In this document: piece by piece, positions 34,074 through 43,820 of the stretch | Numbering within the stretch: the stretch's first letter is position 1 | How the letters are laid out: each line of letters begins with the position of its first letter | NCBI GenBank assembly: GCA_017500935.1 | Contig: JAFVXW010000003.1 | Coordinates: 62,001-126,000, forward strand | Direction of reading: 5' to 3' | Length of the DNA: 64,000 nt | Source: Lachnospiraceae bacterium | GTDB lineage: Bacteria > Bacillota > Clostridia > Lachnospirales > Lachnospiraceae | Notes under the pieces: model-generated | Seen by the model: the letters and a program-made list of their open reading frames with translations, nothing else | Database searches by the model: none | Told to the model about the DNA's origin: nothing | Translations under genes and position numbers: made by a program

Positions 34074-36263
34074 TTAAATACGGTCATAAATCTCCTTTTG
34101 CATTTTGATCGAAAGCTGACCATACACAGCACTGTAGCCACACACCCTGACGATCAGATCAGGGTGTGTTCCCTTTATCTGCATTTCTTCCATCAGCATC
34201 TTTTTATCCGTTACATTTGCCTGCAGAACAGGTATCTTGTATTCCATGCAGGTTCTGAAATAGTCTGTCACCGCCTCCTCATACTGACTGCCGTCAATCA
34301 TCGGAAGCGCAAGATCAAAAATCCCCACATCATGGAATTTGGCCTCAGACAAAACGGACATGGAACGTGCGGCAAGCGTCAAAACCGGAGGTGACACCAT
34401 ATTCATCTGCCGCGATAATGGTTTGCCGCTTTCTCTGCCGTCAGGAGTTGCACCCGTATTACAGCCCATATCATTCCACATATAATAAGTAAACAAAGAA
34501 GTATGCCACGGGATGTCCTGCCCGTTACAGATCCCATCTGCCACATCAGCAAGCTTATGCGCAAGCGCACCGGCAAAAGCATCCGCTTCTTCGGAATGTC
34601 CAAAACGCATCCTGCTGTTTTGCAGCTTTTCGCGTAAAAACGCATGGTTGACAAAGTTTTGTTCCACAGCTTCCATCAGCTGTTCAAGACTGCCTTCCGC
34701 ATATGCTTGTCTGAGACTGAGAAGACTGTCACATAACGTTCCAAATCCCACCAGTGAAAGGGTTTTATGATAATATCTGGCACCGCCTTCTGCGATATCC
34801 ATTCCTTTCTCTATACAGTCTGCCGTAAACGCAGACATCATCGGTTCGGGATTGATCAGGTGATGTTTCTTTTCATAGGGTACAAATTCTTCTGCCAGCA
34901 CCTGAATACAGGAACGGAGGTTTTTCAGAAAAGAAGCCTGCAGCTGCTCAAATGTATCAGCTTCAAACTGCCCATAACGGTACATCTTCCTATCTTTTTC
35001 GTCTATGACATCCGGATTTTGACACAGGCGCAGCGTATCCAGAAGAATCTGCACCGTATTGATGTAGACAAACGCACGGCTGTGCAGCTGATTGGGACAG
35101 ATTACTTCCTGACATCCATTCCCCACGTAGGTACAGGCATCTTCATAGGTAAGTCCCATTTTAAGGAACATGGGAATGATATATTCATCATTTTCTATGA
35201 CAAGATTGTTGTTGCCGGAAAGCAAAAGCTGTGCCAGCCGCTTTACATACGCCCGTGGACTGTCTTTACAGATTCTGGCATTTAACTTGGGATTGATCAG
35301 CTTATTGTGTGCATAGGCATCCAGGATCATATCTGTAATTTCATTGTAAACAGCTTTTTCTTCCCGGTCACGACCGCCGATCATAACAGTCACACCATTG
35401 TCATAGGTCTTTCTTTCCTCATTAAAATGACAGTGCATATCTGTTTTATGTAAAAAGCTGCAGATCAAAAATGCGGCTTCTTCTTTCGTCATGCGGCCTG
35501 TCTGCAGATCCCTTTCGTAAAAAGGCAAAAGCAGTCTGTCCAGACAGCCATAGGCATTCATCTCCACACCGTCCAGCCCGGAAATGAACCATGTGGTACA
35601 CAAAATACTGTTTAATGCATCAAACATGGTCACCGGAGCTTCCCAGGGGGTATTGACAGAAGACACGATCCGTTCCAGATTATACCGAACATCTTCATCC
35701 AGATCATTACCCTGCAGATCCAGTTTTTCCTGCGCCAGCGCACGCAGCCGCAAGCCAATTTTTTCCACTGCGCGGCATATTCTCATGACCATTTCCCGGT
35801 ATCTTTTTTTCTGTAGATCTGTCTCTGTCCGGTTTCTCTCAAGACAATCTTCATATACTCCGCGAAATCCAACCGAAAGAAGCTTGTCGTGATCCAGTGT
35901 CCGGTGCAGATTATCTGTGTAAGTTCCAAAACTGATCAGATTCCTTTCTCTTACCAGTTCCCGGAAATGATCCAGCGCAGTCATGTCAACACCGCTTTTT
36001 TCTGCACAGCGATTGCCGACGCCCACATAACAGATGTGCCGTTCTTCTCCCAGATCAATTTTAAACGCAAAGGGATAATGATCAAAAAGCTGAACAGGAC
36101 ATTCTTTTGCCGCTGCTTCTATGATCGCAAGTTTCCTGTCATAGGGATCACCGCCCACCGGAATTTTTCTGATTAAATTTGTCAGATCAACAGGCGGCTT
36201 TTCCAAAACGCTGTCAAAATCTGCCTGCATCACCGGTTTCATTTTCTGAAAATCAAAGTTCAT
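34074..36263 (-). CDS. Glycyl radical enzyme (PFL-like, Cys-x-Glu type)
   Basis: 729 residues, the length of eliminase-type glycyl radical enzymes. The thiyl radical loop reads YVGNGCQEV (Cys near residue 384, Glu two later, as in dehydratases and lyases). The C-terminal glycyl loop is VRVCGYSAVYGQLS (near residue 706). The substrate is not clear from the sequence. No activase lies beside it; the nearest is at 52798-53691. Its start codon overlaps the stop of a YkgJ-type cysteine-cluster gene, so the two are coupled. It converges with the nitrilase-GDPD gene with 16 bp between. Confidence 0.88.
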   Translation of the reverse strand: MNFDFQKMKPVMQADFDSVLEKPPVDLTNLIRKIPVGGDPYDRKLAIIEAAAKECPVQLFDHYPFAFKIDLGEERHICYVGVGNRCAEKSGVDMTALDHFRELVRERNLISFGTYTDNLHRTLDHDKLLSVGFRGVYEDCLERNRTETDLQKKRYREMVMRICRAVEKIGLRLRALAQEKLDLQGNDLDEDVRYNLERIVSSVNTPWEAPVTMFDALNSILCTTWFISGLDGVEMNAYGCLDRLLLPFYERDLQTGRMTKEEAAFLICSFLHKTDMHCHFNEERKTYDNGVTVMIGGRDREEKAVYNEITDMILDAYAHNKLINPKLNARICKDSPRAYVKRLAQLLLSGNNNLVIENDEYIIPMFLKMGLTYEDACTYVGNGCQEVICPNQLHSRAFVYINTVQILLDTLRLCQNPDVIDEKDRKMYRYGQFEADTFEQLQASFLKNLRSCIQVLAEEFVPYEKKHHLINPEPMMSAFTADCIEKGMDIAEGGARYYHKTLSLVGFGTLCDSLLSLRQAYAEGSLEQLMEAVEQNFVNHAFLREKLQNSRMRFGHSEEADAFAGALAHKLADVADGICNGQDIPWHTSLFTYYMWNDMGCNTGATPDGRESGKPLSRQMNMVSPPVLTLAARSMSVLSEAKFHDVGIFDLALPMIDGSQYEEAVTDYFRTCMEYKIPVLQANVTDKKMLMEEMQIKGTHPDLIVRVCGYSAVYGQLSIKMQKEIYDRI

Positions 36264-36742
36264 ACGCCATGAAACTCCCTGTACATGTCAATTTCTTCTG
36301 TTACCTGCTCCAAAAACGCCCTGCACGCCTCATCTTCCGCCAGAATTTCCCCAACTTTTTTAACCGCCTTTAAAAACTTTCTGTCAAACAGGATTTCGTC
36401 ACTGTGACCGATCATGGGGCACACATTTGCTGCACGGGTATCTTCTTCCACAAAAATCTCCCCCTCTTCATCAATTGTGGGAAAAAAGGGAAAAATTCTG
36501 CAGGCCAGCGGGCGCTTGCTTCTGTCACAGGTACCGTCACACACAGCAAGTCTTACGCCATCTTCTGTGAGAATGGTTCTGAGGCTGCTTTCCTCGTGCG
36601 GAAACAGACGCATTCCTGTTTTTTCATCCCCTTTGCAGCAGGCTCCGTCACAAAGTAGTCCGCAGTCTGCTTTTAATGGAGTCAGTTCTCCCAGTGTCTT
36701 ATATATTTTTTCATACATTTTCTGGTAATTTGTATTCGCCAT
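36260..36742 (-). CDS. YkgJ-type cysteine-cluster protein
   Basis: 160 residues with the cysteine pattern of the YkgJ/zinc- or iron-chelating family: CGLLCDGACCKGD, CDGTCDRSKRPLACRIFPFF and a late NVCPMIG cysteine. The protein overlaps the glycyl radical enzyme gene by 4 bp (ATGA) and is its upstream partner. Such proteins are small metal-cluster proteins of uncertain role; coupling to a radical enzyme suggests a role in metal supply or enzyme maintenance (inference). Confidence 0.8.
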   Translation of the reverse strand: MANTNYQKMYEKIYKTLGELTPLKADCGLLCDGACCKGDEKTGMRLFPHEESSLRTILTEDGVRLAVCDGTCDRSKRPLACRIFPFFPTIDEEGEIFVEEDTRAANVCPMIGHSDEILFDRKFLKAVKKVGEILAEDEACRAFLEQVTEEIDMYREFHGV

Positions 36743-36770
36743 GGCTGTTGCTTCCTTTTATGTATCTTAT

Positions 36771-36929
36771 TTATTCAAAAAAACCCGTCAGAAATTTTTT
36801 CATAGAACCTTCATAGCATGCTTCTGCCAAAAATTCTGTTCCCAGCTGATCGCCCCAACTGTAGTAAATAATGGTTCTTCCCAGACTGTATTCCCACTTT
36901 TGAAACTTCGGATATTTATGCCGGAATTT
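36771..36929 (-). pseudogene. Remnant C-terminus of an unknown gene
   Basis: In this 292-bp intergenic stretch the minus strand reads 52 codons, from after a TAG to TAA 36771-36773, with a protein-like sequence (KWEYSLGRTIIYYSWGDQLG, CYEGSMKKFLTGFF) but no start codon or ribosome site. It looks like the tail end of a lost gene; no family recognised. The rest of the gap holds nothing clear besides the upstream region of the NlpC gene. Confidence 0.45.
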
Positions 36930-37034
36930 CTATTATGAAAAGCATAACATGATTACCCTGTTTTTACTACTTGTAAAGAATTACTTTTCATGTTACTTTC
37001 AAATCATCCTATCCTGTTGAAGGTATTTTTTTGA

Positions 37035-38000
37035 ATGACATACAAATATTATTTACGGAAACTGAATATTTGTTTTCTGCTGATATTTCTTATGAGTTTT
37101 TTCTGCTGCTGCAATACCTCTTCTGATAACTTCGCTGATAACTCCCCCAATGCAGAGAAACCCTTTGTAACAATCACGGAAGAAAACACGGAAAATTCCC
37201 TTCCATTGCCCGACACAGCTGATTTTTCAACGCCAGATTATACAGTCACTGAGCCAAAGCTGCCTGACAAAGAAGCTACTGTCCAGGCAGATATCCCTTC
37301 TTTGCTTACTTTTCTCCGAATCGCCCTTGAGCCGGCGTGCAGTACCATGTATGTCTGGGGCGGCGGCTGGAACGAAGAAGATACCGGAGCAGGCATCGAA
37401 GCTGTCACTCTGGGTGTCAGTCCCAAATGGGCCGATTTTGCTGCCAGGCAGAATGCCTCCTATGATTACACAAAAACACGTTATCAGATTCATGACGGAC
37501 TGGACTGTTCCGGCTATGTGGGATGGGCTGTTTATAATGTTATGGAAACAGAAAATAGAAAAGAAGGTTATGTGATCAAATCCACACAGATGGCGCAGCA
37601 TTTTTCTGAACGCGGTCTTGGAGAATATATCCCTGCTGCCGATGTCCAAAAATGGCAGCCCGGCGATATCTGCAGCATGAAAGGCCATGTATGGATCAGC
37701 CTTGGCATGTGCAGCGACAACAGTGTTCTTTTATTGCACGCCAGTCCTCCCGGCGTAATTTTTTCCGGTACTTTACTACCTGATGGTTCTGTAAGCGAAG
37801 CAGTAAAACTGGCCGAACAGATTACACAGACTTATTATCCTGACTGGTATAAAAAATACCCTGACTGCAGCCGCTCGCATTCGTATCTGCCAAATTCTTC
37901 TGTCATGCGATGGAACACGGATATCTTATCTGATCATGAAAGGATTCAGGATATGAGTGCCAACGAAGTCATAAAACTACTTTTTCATACAAAGCAGTAA
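37035..38000 (+). CDS. NlpC/P60-like cell-wall hydrolase lipoprotein
   Basis: 321 residues. A hydrophobic N-terminal segment ends in a Cys-rich lipobox (MSFFCCC, Cys 24-26), a Ser/Thr/Asn linker of about 60 residues follows, then an NlpC/P60-type domain. The catalytic Cys is in HDGLDCSGYVGWAVYN (Cys158) and the likely His in SMKGHVWISLG (His216). It should cut peptide cross-bridges in peptidoglycan from the outer membrane face. The insertion between residues 105 and 150 is longer than usual. It is followed by a terminator. GAAGG ribosome site about 12 bp before ATG. Confidence 0.8.
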   Translation: MTYKYYLRKLNICFLLIFLMSFFCCCNTSSDNFADNSPNAEKPFVTITEENTENSLPLPDTADFSTPDYTVTEPKLPDKEATVQADIPSLLTFLRIALEPACSTMYVWGGGWNEEDTGAGIEAVTLGVSPKWADFAARQNASYDYTKTRYQIHDGLDCSGYVGWAVYNVMETENRKEGYVIKSTQMAQHFSERGLGEYIPAADVQKWQPGDICSMKGHVWISLGMCSDNSVLLLHASPPGVIFSGTLLPDGSVSEAVKLAEQITQTYYPDWYKKYPDCSRSHSYLPNSSVMRWNTDILSDHERIQDMSANEVIKLLFHTKQ

Positions 38001-38006
38001 ACAAAT

Positions 38007-38038
38007 CCCCCCTAAGGATCTTTTTTCCTCAGGGGGAT
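38007..38038 (+). terminator. Terminator after the NlpC/P60 gene
   Basis: ATCCCCC and GGGGGAT form a 7-bp stem, with partial further pairing (AAGGA/TTCCT) inside, followed by CATTCTTTGTTT. It lies between two converging genes and may act in both directions. The poor T-run makes it moderate. Confidence 0.55.
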
Positions 38039-38067
38039 CATTCTTTGTTTAATTTCAGCTCATAATA

Positions 38068-38910
38068 CTAAATATAAACCCATTCTCCGTCACATCTGAC
38101 TGCTTTTAAGATCAGGTCGCGCATCCGCATGACTTCCAGTGTTTCCTGCGGATCAAAACAAGCTTTTCCGGTTTCAAAAAACTGCAGCATATCTTCTATC
38201 AAATGTACAAAAAAGGGTGACTCTATCTTTTTATGTACTGTCTGTCCATTTTCCAGCTGTGCAGTAACAGAAAATTCCAGAGGATTGGAATATATGATCG
38301 CAACCTTTGCATTGTTTTTCGTTTCTACATGACAAACGTACTGATTGCCCAGAGTTTCGACTTTTGCCCTTTTTACCGGATCCTGCAAAAGGGAAACTGC
38401 CATTTCCACCTGATGGATCAGGTATTCTTCCAGATTGGAACCGCCGCCGGTCAGAATGATATTGCGTGTTCCTCTTACTTCATTGAGTTCCTCGCTGTAG
38501 CGAAGTGCGGAAGAACTGAAAAAAGGAGTCCCATATTCTTCTGCAGCTTTGAAAATCTGCAGCGCAGTTTCCAGATTGGGAGCAAAAGTTTTATCAATAT
38601 AAGTGGGCTTTTTATAAGAAAATACCTCTTTGGCATATTCCAGATGCTTCTCCGGATTGGAAGGTGCCAGTACAACGATCACATCACTTTTTTCACAAAG
38701 TTCTGCAAGTGTCATACAGCGTTCCACGCCCATTCTTTCACACCACTCATCGGTAGACTCTCCGCTGACAGGTGAGATATCACGTTCCGCCCAGGCATAG
38801 GAAAGCTGATATTCCAGCCCCAGTTTCTGATTTGCCGCAGCAAACCATGCCGGGTAATTATCTGCATGCCATTCGCTGATAAAATAATCTGCAAATCCTA
38901 TTTTTTTCAT
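38068..38910 (-). CDS. Gfo/Idh/MocA-type oxidoreductase (short)
   Basis: 280 residues, related to NAD(P)-dependent sugar-type dehydrogenases. It opens with KKIGFADYFISEWHADNYPAW and has SDVIVVLAPSNPEKHLEYAKE and KPTYIDKTFAPNLETALQIF, which occupy the place of the usual EKP motif. The GxGxxG dinucleotide motif is replaced by GFADYF, so cofactor binding is doubtful. It is translationally coupled (4-bp overlap) to the next oxidoreductase gene upstream; they may form a heteromer or work on one substrate. Confidence 0.78.
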   Translation of the reverse strand: MKKIGFADYFISEWHADNYPAWFAAANQKLGLEYQLSYAWAERDISPVSGESTDEWCERMGVERCMTLAELCEKSDVIVVLAPSNPEKHLEYAKEVFSYKKPTYIDKTFAPNLETALQIFKAAEEYGTPFFSSSALRYSEELNEVRGTRNIILTGGGSNLEEYLIHQVEMAVSLLQDPVKRAKVETLGNQYVCHVETKNNAKVAIIYSNPLEFSVTAQLENGQTVHKKIESPFFVHLIEDMLQFFETGKACFDPQETLEVMRMRDLILKAVRCDGEWVYI

Positions 38911-39974
38911 TCGAAGGAAATCTCCTTTTTGATCTCAGCAGACTGATACAATGCATCCAGAAGCTTTGCGCTTTCCAAAATGTTATCAATGTGGCTGCGG
39001 GTCTTTTCTCCGGTATAAAGAGATTCCACAAATGCAATATCTTCCATGTGATGCTGCTGGGGAATGTCATATTCGGGAGCAATAGTCTCTAAGGTTGCAC
39101 CGTCGTAAAGTTCAAATTTGCCGCCGTAGGTCAGTCTTGCACCGCATTTGTCACCTAAAAAGTCAATGAACATTTCATTCTGATTGATATTCTGCGCCCA
39201 GGCACCGTTAAAGGAAATGCTTGCCTTGTCGGTGCGGATATATCCGGTGATAAAGTCATCCACATCATTTGTGCCATTTTCCACATCCGAGGTATCTTCT
39301 GCCCACATATCGGTATATTTGTAGGCTTTCATATCCTTTGCCATTTCGCTGTAAGCGTCACAGGTCAGATTTTTAAGCTTTGCGCCGCCCAGAATATACA
39401 GGATCAGGTCCAGGAAATGAACGCCCCAGTCAATGAGAACACCTCCGCCGGACTGGGATTTTGTTGTAAAATCACCGCCAAGACCGGGAATGGAACGGAA
39501 ACTTCTGAAAGAACAGTATACATGATAGATATTGCCGAATCTGCCCTGACGGTTTAATTCTTCCAGCATCTCCACAGACTTGTTATAACGGTTGCATACA
39601 CCGATGGTCAACAGTTTGCCCTGTTTGTTGGCTTCCTCTGCCATTTCTTTGGAAAGCGCATAGTTGATGGTGATGGGCTTTTCACAGAATACATGCTTAC
39701 CGGCACGCAAAGAATCCATGGTAATGGTGTAATGCGCATAGTTGGGTGTCAGTACAAATACGGCATCCACCTCAGGATCTTCCAGTGCGATCTTATAATC
39801 AGTGATCACATTTTCAATCATCGGATAGGTTTCTTTCATCTTTTCCGCTTTTTCGATGAGCAGATCGCAGGCATATTTAATGCGCACATTGTCCATCTGT
39901 GCAAATGCCGGAAAATGCGCGGAAGATGCAATTCTTCCACAGCCGATGACTGCCAAAACTTTTTTCTCTCTCAT
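38907..39974 (-). CDS. Gfo/Idh/MocA family oxidoreductase
   Basis: 355 residues with a complete Rossmann start (AVIGCGRIASSAHFPAF), the DPEVDAVFVLTPNYAHY segment, and the catalytic-site motif AGKHVFCEKPI. The C-terminal alpha/beta domain has GGGVLIDWGVHFLDLILYILG, the family's conserved GG-L-D-G-H. It likely oxidises or isomerises a sugar or inositol derivative in the cytoplasm; the substrate cannot be told. It is followed by a coupled shorter homologue. Confidence 0.9.
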   Translation of the reverse strand: MREKKVLAVIGCGRIASSAHFPAFAQMDNVRIKYACDLLIEKAEKMKETYPMIENVITDYKIALEDPEVDAVFVLTPNYAHYTITMDSLRAGKHVFCEKPITINYALSKEMAEEANKQGKLLTIGVCNRYNKSVEMLEELNRQGRFGNIYHVYCSFRSFRSIPGLGGDFTTKSQSGGGVLIDWGVHFLDLILYILGGAKLKNLTCDAYSEMAKDMKAYKYTDMWAEDTSDVENGTNDVDDFITGYIRTDKASISFNGAWAQNINQNEMFIDFLGDKCGARLTYGGKFELYDGATLETIAPEYDIPQQHHMEDIAFVESLYTGEKTRSHIDNILESAKLLDALYQSAEIKKEISFE

Positions 39975-39975
39975 G

Positions 39976-40926
39976 TCAGGTTTCCTCTCTTTTTCTGTAT
40001 TCTTCCAATTTCTTTATAAATTCTTTTTTTCTCACAGGAGAAATCAGCACGGTTTCCTGTTTTCCTCCCTGTGAATAGCTTACGGAAAGTCTGTCCAGCG
40101 ACAATGCTGCGGAAGACAAGGGATTCTTCGTTTCCTTAACAGACCGGATCGCTGCATATCTGATCCTCATTTTCCCATAAAAGCCGCAGGAAACAAGCAT
40201 ATGCCCGGAATACAGGACATATTTGATATCCTTTAGCGGCCAGAGCAAAAGAAGCACAACTACAGTTGTCAGCATCATAAACGGATCAATTCCGTCTCCC
40301 TTTATGACTGGATCCAAAACCACCCACAGCATCAGTACAACAGTCCCTCCCAGCAAGATTGCAAGCCACCAGTCCACTTTGCTTCTGTATAACAGTCCGG
40401 TTTCCTGACTCTCTATACGCTTCAATTCTGCAAGTTCCTGATCCTCGAAATGTCCTGCTCTGTAGTGTTTCAGATAGTAAATGAAATAAAACAGAATCGG
40501 CCCCAAAACGGCTGTCATCGAAACAGGCATAAAGAGCCTTCCCAGCATTCTTCCCTGCGCACAGCAATACACAAGATACGCAAAAATACACTGTATCACA
40601 AAATTCATAAAAGTCAGCAGATAATACATATCTTCTGACTGCGATTTTTTTGCTTCCTGTGCATGCTCTGAAAATACATCCTGTTTGACACAATAAACCG
40701 CAATCGCCATGATTCCCATCAGAAAGAGAATCATCACAAATAAAAAAATCAGAATCCCTTTATCGGAATACCTGTCCGCCATTCCCGATACATTATAATG
40801 CATCGGTATCTCATCCGGAATCCTGTTCCAAAACAGAATCGGAACTCCCACTGACAATATCCCAATCAGTACGGTTAATTTATGCAGAATCCTGCTGAAA
40901 GAACACCATTTTTCATGTCTGAACAT
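39976..40926 (-). CDS. DUF1648-type multi-pass membrane protein
   Basis: About 316 residues. The N-terminus carries a first membrane helix and the DUF1648 signature IPDEIPMHYNVSGMADRYSDKG, as in SdpI-like proteins. Further helices lie at about 75-95, 125-150, 155-180, 215-235 and 240-255. The C-terminal about 90 residues are soluble and PH-like (LYSGHMLVSCGFYGKMRIRY, LSLDRLSVSYS). Start ATG 40926 is chosen because TAGGAG stands before it; a longer frame to 41070 would invade the divergent promoter. It ends one base before the oxidoreductase start region. Confidence 0.75.
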   Translation of the reverse strand: MFRHEKWCSFSRILHKLTVLIGILSVGVPILFWNRIPDEIPMHYNVSGMADRYSDKGILIFLFVMILFLMGIMAIAVYCVKQDVFSEHAQEAKKSQSEDMYYLLTFMNFVIQCIFAYLVYCCAQGRMLGRLFMPVSMTAVLGPILFYFIYYLKHYRAGHFEDQELAELKRIESQETGLLYRSKVDWWLAILLGGTVVLMLWVVLDPVIKGDGIDPFMMLTTVVVLLLLWPLKDIKYVLYSGHMLVSCGFYGKMRIRYAAIRSVKETKNPLSSAALSLDRLSVSYSQGGKQETVLISPVRKKEFIKKLEEYRKREET

Positions 40927-40987
40927 CAATACTCCTATATGCAGCATCATATACTTTAAATTTCTTAATTTAACTTTACTACAAAGC

Positions 40988-41016
40988 TTGAAAATATACA
41001 ATCTATATCCTATGCT
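40988..41016 (+). promoter_or_regulatory. Sigma-A promoter for the GH106-like gene
   Basis: TTGAAA (40988-40993), exactly 17 bp, TATGCT (41011-41016), lying about 45 bp before ATG 41061 in the gap between divergent genes. ACAGGAG at about 41047-41053 is the ribosome site. Confidence 0.55.
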
Positions 41017-41060
41017 GAATATAAACCAAAATTTTGTCATATCACACAGGAGAAAAATTG

Positions 41061-43724
41061 ATGGAAACAAGATTAAATCAGGTTCTGCTTGGAAAAGAAG
41101 ACAATTATATCCTCCCTTTTTTCTGGCAGCATGGAGAAGATGAAGTTACCCTTCGCCATTATATGAAGATCATTCATGAATCCAATATACATGCGGTATG
41201 TGTAGAAAGCCGTCCTCATCCGGATTTTGCCGGTCCCGGCTGGTGGCATGATATGGATATTATCATAGACGAGGCCAAAAAGCGCAGCATGAAGGTATGG
41301 ATCCTGGATGATGAGCATTTCCCGACCGGATATGCTGCCGGTGCTTTAAAAAATGCACCGCTTACACTTCATCATCAGTATCTGGATTATTACCGTCTGG
41401 ATGTATGCGGTCCCATGCCGCAGGCACAGGTTGTGATTGATCAGTATATTCATCCTGCGCAAATGCCGGAATGGGAATATGAATCCAACAGCAGATATGA
41501 ACCGCTGCATGATGACCATTTATACAAAGTGATCGCGTGTCCTGTCATCACAGAAGGAAAACTTGGTGTTCCCACAGATCTGACCCCACTGGTAAATGAC
41601 GGAATTCTGGAATGGGATGTTCCGGAAGGCTATTATCTGATTTTTATCCTTTACCTGACACGGGATGCCAATGGCCGGAATAATTATATCAATTTTATCG
41701 ACAGAGATTCCTGCCGGCTATTGATCGATGCCGTGTATGAACCTCACTGGGCACATTACGCCGATGAATTCGGTAAAACCATTGCAGGTTTTTTCAGTGA
41801 CGAACCGACCATCGGAAATTCTCCCGGATATACCGACTGTAACTACATCGGAAAGACAAAACAGCCGCTGCCCTGGTCGGACGCTGTCCCGGTCAAAATG
41901 AAAGAAGCCTTCGGCACGGATGACTGGTATACATATCTTCCCTATCTATGGATGGAAGCACAGGATGGACAGTCCCGTGCACGCATCCGGACAGTGTACA
42001 TGGATGTGCTCTCAAAGCTTGTACAGGAATGCTTTTCCGATCAGGTCGGACATTGGTGTGAAGAACACGGTGTGGAATATATCGGCCATATCATGGAAGG
42101 GGAAAGCAGTCACCTTGGTCCGAATCTGGTTCACTTTTACCGCGCTATGGCCGGTCAGCATATGTCAGGTATTGACAACATCGGAAACTGCATCCTGATC
42201 GGCGGTCAGGAGGTTATGCGCAGCTATACCGACAAATGGAGATACGATGCTCCATTCTGGCACTATGCCTTTGCCAAAATGGGCACCGCGCAGGCTGCTT
42301 TGGATCCCAAGAAAAAAGGCCGCTGCATGTGTGAAAATTTCGGAGCCTACGGCTGGGAAGCGGGTGTAAAATCCTTTAAATACTATATGGATTTCTTTCT
42401 GGTACGCGGTGTCAATCATTATGTTCCCCATGCCTTTTCGCCCAAAGCATTTCCCGATCCGGACTGTCCGCCTCATTTTTATGCCCACGGTGAAAACCCG
42501 CAGTATAAAGCCTTTGGAGAGCTCATGGCATACTCCAACCGGGTCTGCCATCTGATCAATGGCGGTGTATCTCATCCAACAGCCGCGATCATGTATCACG
42601 GTGAAAATGACTGGGCCGGAACTGCCGATAACTGCGCTTATGCAGCCAAAGCACTTGTCACTTCCCAGATTGATTTTCATGTATTATGGCCTGATGTATA
42701 TACGCACAAGGAAGAATTCCGCACGCGAATTGAAAACGGTGTTTTTGAAGTCAACGGTTACAGATATCAGGCACTGATACTTCCCGGCTGTGAATACCTC
42801 TACAAAGATACCGCGGATTTTGCATATGCCGTTCACAAAGCCGGCATTCCGGTATATCTGACGGGTGAATTTCCAAAAGGAATCAGCAACTGTACGCCCG
42901 AAGAATCTGCTGCATATACAGAAAAGCTGAAATCCTTTATTTTTGCCGCACCCAAAGATTTGCCCAAGCTTCTTTCTGCAGCCATACAGCCGGAAATCTC
43001 TCTGAAGGAACCTTATCCCAATCTGACCTGTTATCACTATACAACGGACTGCGACACCTTCTTGTTTTTGAATGAAGATCCTGCCAAAACCTTTACCGGT
43101 CAGATTCGCATCAAGCGCCAAAAGCCAAGCACGCCTTATCTGTATGATGCATGGGAAAACCGGATCTATTCTCTTGCCTGTGAACAGGATGGTGAAATGC
43201 TTACACTCTCTCCCGCCATTCAGCCGCTGGATATGATCATCATCACCTTTGATCAGACGATAACAGATGCCGTCAGATCAATTCCCGATTCCAAAGGCCA
43301 AAAGATACTGTTTAACTGTTTTGATATTTCTCTGGCTGAAGCAACCGATTACCCGCACTTTACCGCAACTGACCTGCATGACAGTCATCGAAGCATAAGC
43401 CGTGTTTATCCTGATTTTTCAGGCTGGATCCGTTATGAAACCTCTTTTGATTTTTGGGATGAAAGCTGTGAAAATGCATTGTTGTTGATTGACGATGTTT
43501 ATGAATCTGCAGAAGTATTTATCAATGATATTTATGTGGGTACCCGTATCTCAAAACCTTACCGTTTTGACATCCTCAAGGCACTTCAGCATGGTAAAAA
43601 TACCCTGCGGATCGATGTTGCCACCACATTACGGAGAAAACTGCGCGGCATCCGTGACGATTTCTCCCATGGACCGCTGGCACCTACCGGAATTATAGGA
43701 GATGTCTCCCTGTTTTTGCATTAA
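41061..43724 (+). CDS. Large glycoside hydrolase, GH106-like
   Basis: 887 residues, no signal peptide. The N-terminal catalytic part looks like a TIM barrel of the GH106 (alpha-L-rhamnosidase) kind: PFFWQHGEDEVTLRHYMKII, HAVCVESRPHPDFAGPGWWHDMD, KVWILDDEHFPTGYAAG, AGFFSDEPTIGN with a candidate acid, and HIMEGESSHLG. A beta-galactosidase-like jelly roll lies at the C-terminus (about 770-885, WIRYETSFDFWDE, VYESAEVFINDIYVG). Being cytoplasmic it would act on imported oligosaccharides. The family assignment is by eye; related unclassified families are possible. Confidence 0.7.
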   Translation: METRLNQVLLGKEDNYILPFFWQHGEDEVTLRHYMKIIHESNIHAVCVESRPHPDFAGPGWWHDMDIIIDEAKKRSMKVWILDDEHFPTGYAAGALKNAPLTLHHQYLDYYRLDVCGPMPQAQVVIDQYIHPAQMPEWEYESNSRYEPLHDDHLYKVIACPVITEGKLGVPTDLTPLVNDGILEWDVPEGYYLIFILYLTRDANGRNNYINFIDRDSCRLLIDAVYEPHWAHYADEFGKTIAGFFSDEPTIGNSPGYTDCNYIGKTKQPLPWSDAVPVKMKEAFGTDDWYTYLPYLWMEAQDGQSRARIRTVYMDVLSKLVQECFSDQVGHWCEEHGVEYIGHIMEGESSHLGPNLVHFYRAMAGQHMSGIDNIGNCILIGGQEVMRSYTDKWRYDAPFWHYAFAKMGTAQAALDPKKKGRCMCENFGAYGWEAGVKSFKYYMDFFLVRGVNHYVPHAFSPKAFPDPDCPPHFYAHGENPQYKAFGELMAYSNRVCHLINGGVSHPTAAIMYHGENDWAGTADNCAYAAKALVTSQIDFHVLWPDVYTHKEEFRTRIENGVFEVNGYRYQALILPGCEYLYKDTADFAYAVHKAGIPVYLTGEFPKGISNCTPEESAAYTEKLKSFIFAAPKDLPKLLSAAIQPEISLKEPYPNLTCYHYTTDCDTFLFLNEDPAKTFTGQIRIKRQKPSTPYLYDAWENRIYSLACEQDGEMLTLSPAIQPLDMIIITFDQTITDAVRSIPDSKGQKILFNCFDISLAEATDYPHFTATDLHDSHRSISRVYPDFSGWIRYETSFDFWDESCENALLLIDDVYESAEVFINDIYVGTRISKPYRFDILKALQHGKNTLRIDVATTLRRKLRGIRDDFSHGPLAPTGIIGDVSLFLH

Positions 43725-43731
43725 CACAATG

Positions 43732-43766
43732 AAAAATGGACTGTCTGCATTCAAACAGACAGTCCA
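43732..43766. terminator. Bidirectional terminator
   Basis: A perfect 11-bp stem (TGGACTGTCTG 43737-43747, CAGACAGTCCA 43756-43766) with an 8-base loop, between converging genes. On the minus strand it is followed directly by T5 (43732-43736); on the plus strand by CTTGATTTT. It ends both the GH106-like gene and the secreted-protein operon. Confidence 0.85.
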
Positions 43767-43820
43767 CTTGATTTTATGCTATATATTTCTTTGCTATATG
43801 ATTCAGATCACTTTGCGCAA

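Noticed and set aside
30225-38038. Shared ATCCCCC...GGGGGAT inverted repeats at 30225-30254 and 38007-38038 as a mobile or regulatory repeat family
   Set aside because: Only the 7-bp arms match; loops and contexts differ, and the second one is a plausible terminator. Probably coincidence.
40927-41070. Upstream extension of the DUF1648 protein
   Set aside because: Crosses the divergent promoter and start of the GH106-like gene; the ATG at 40926 has a good ribosome site.
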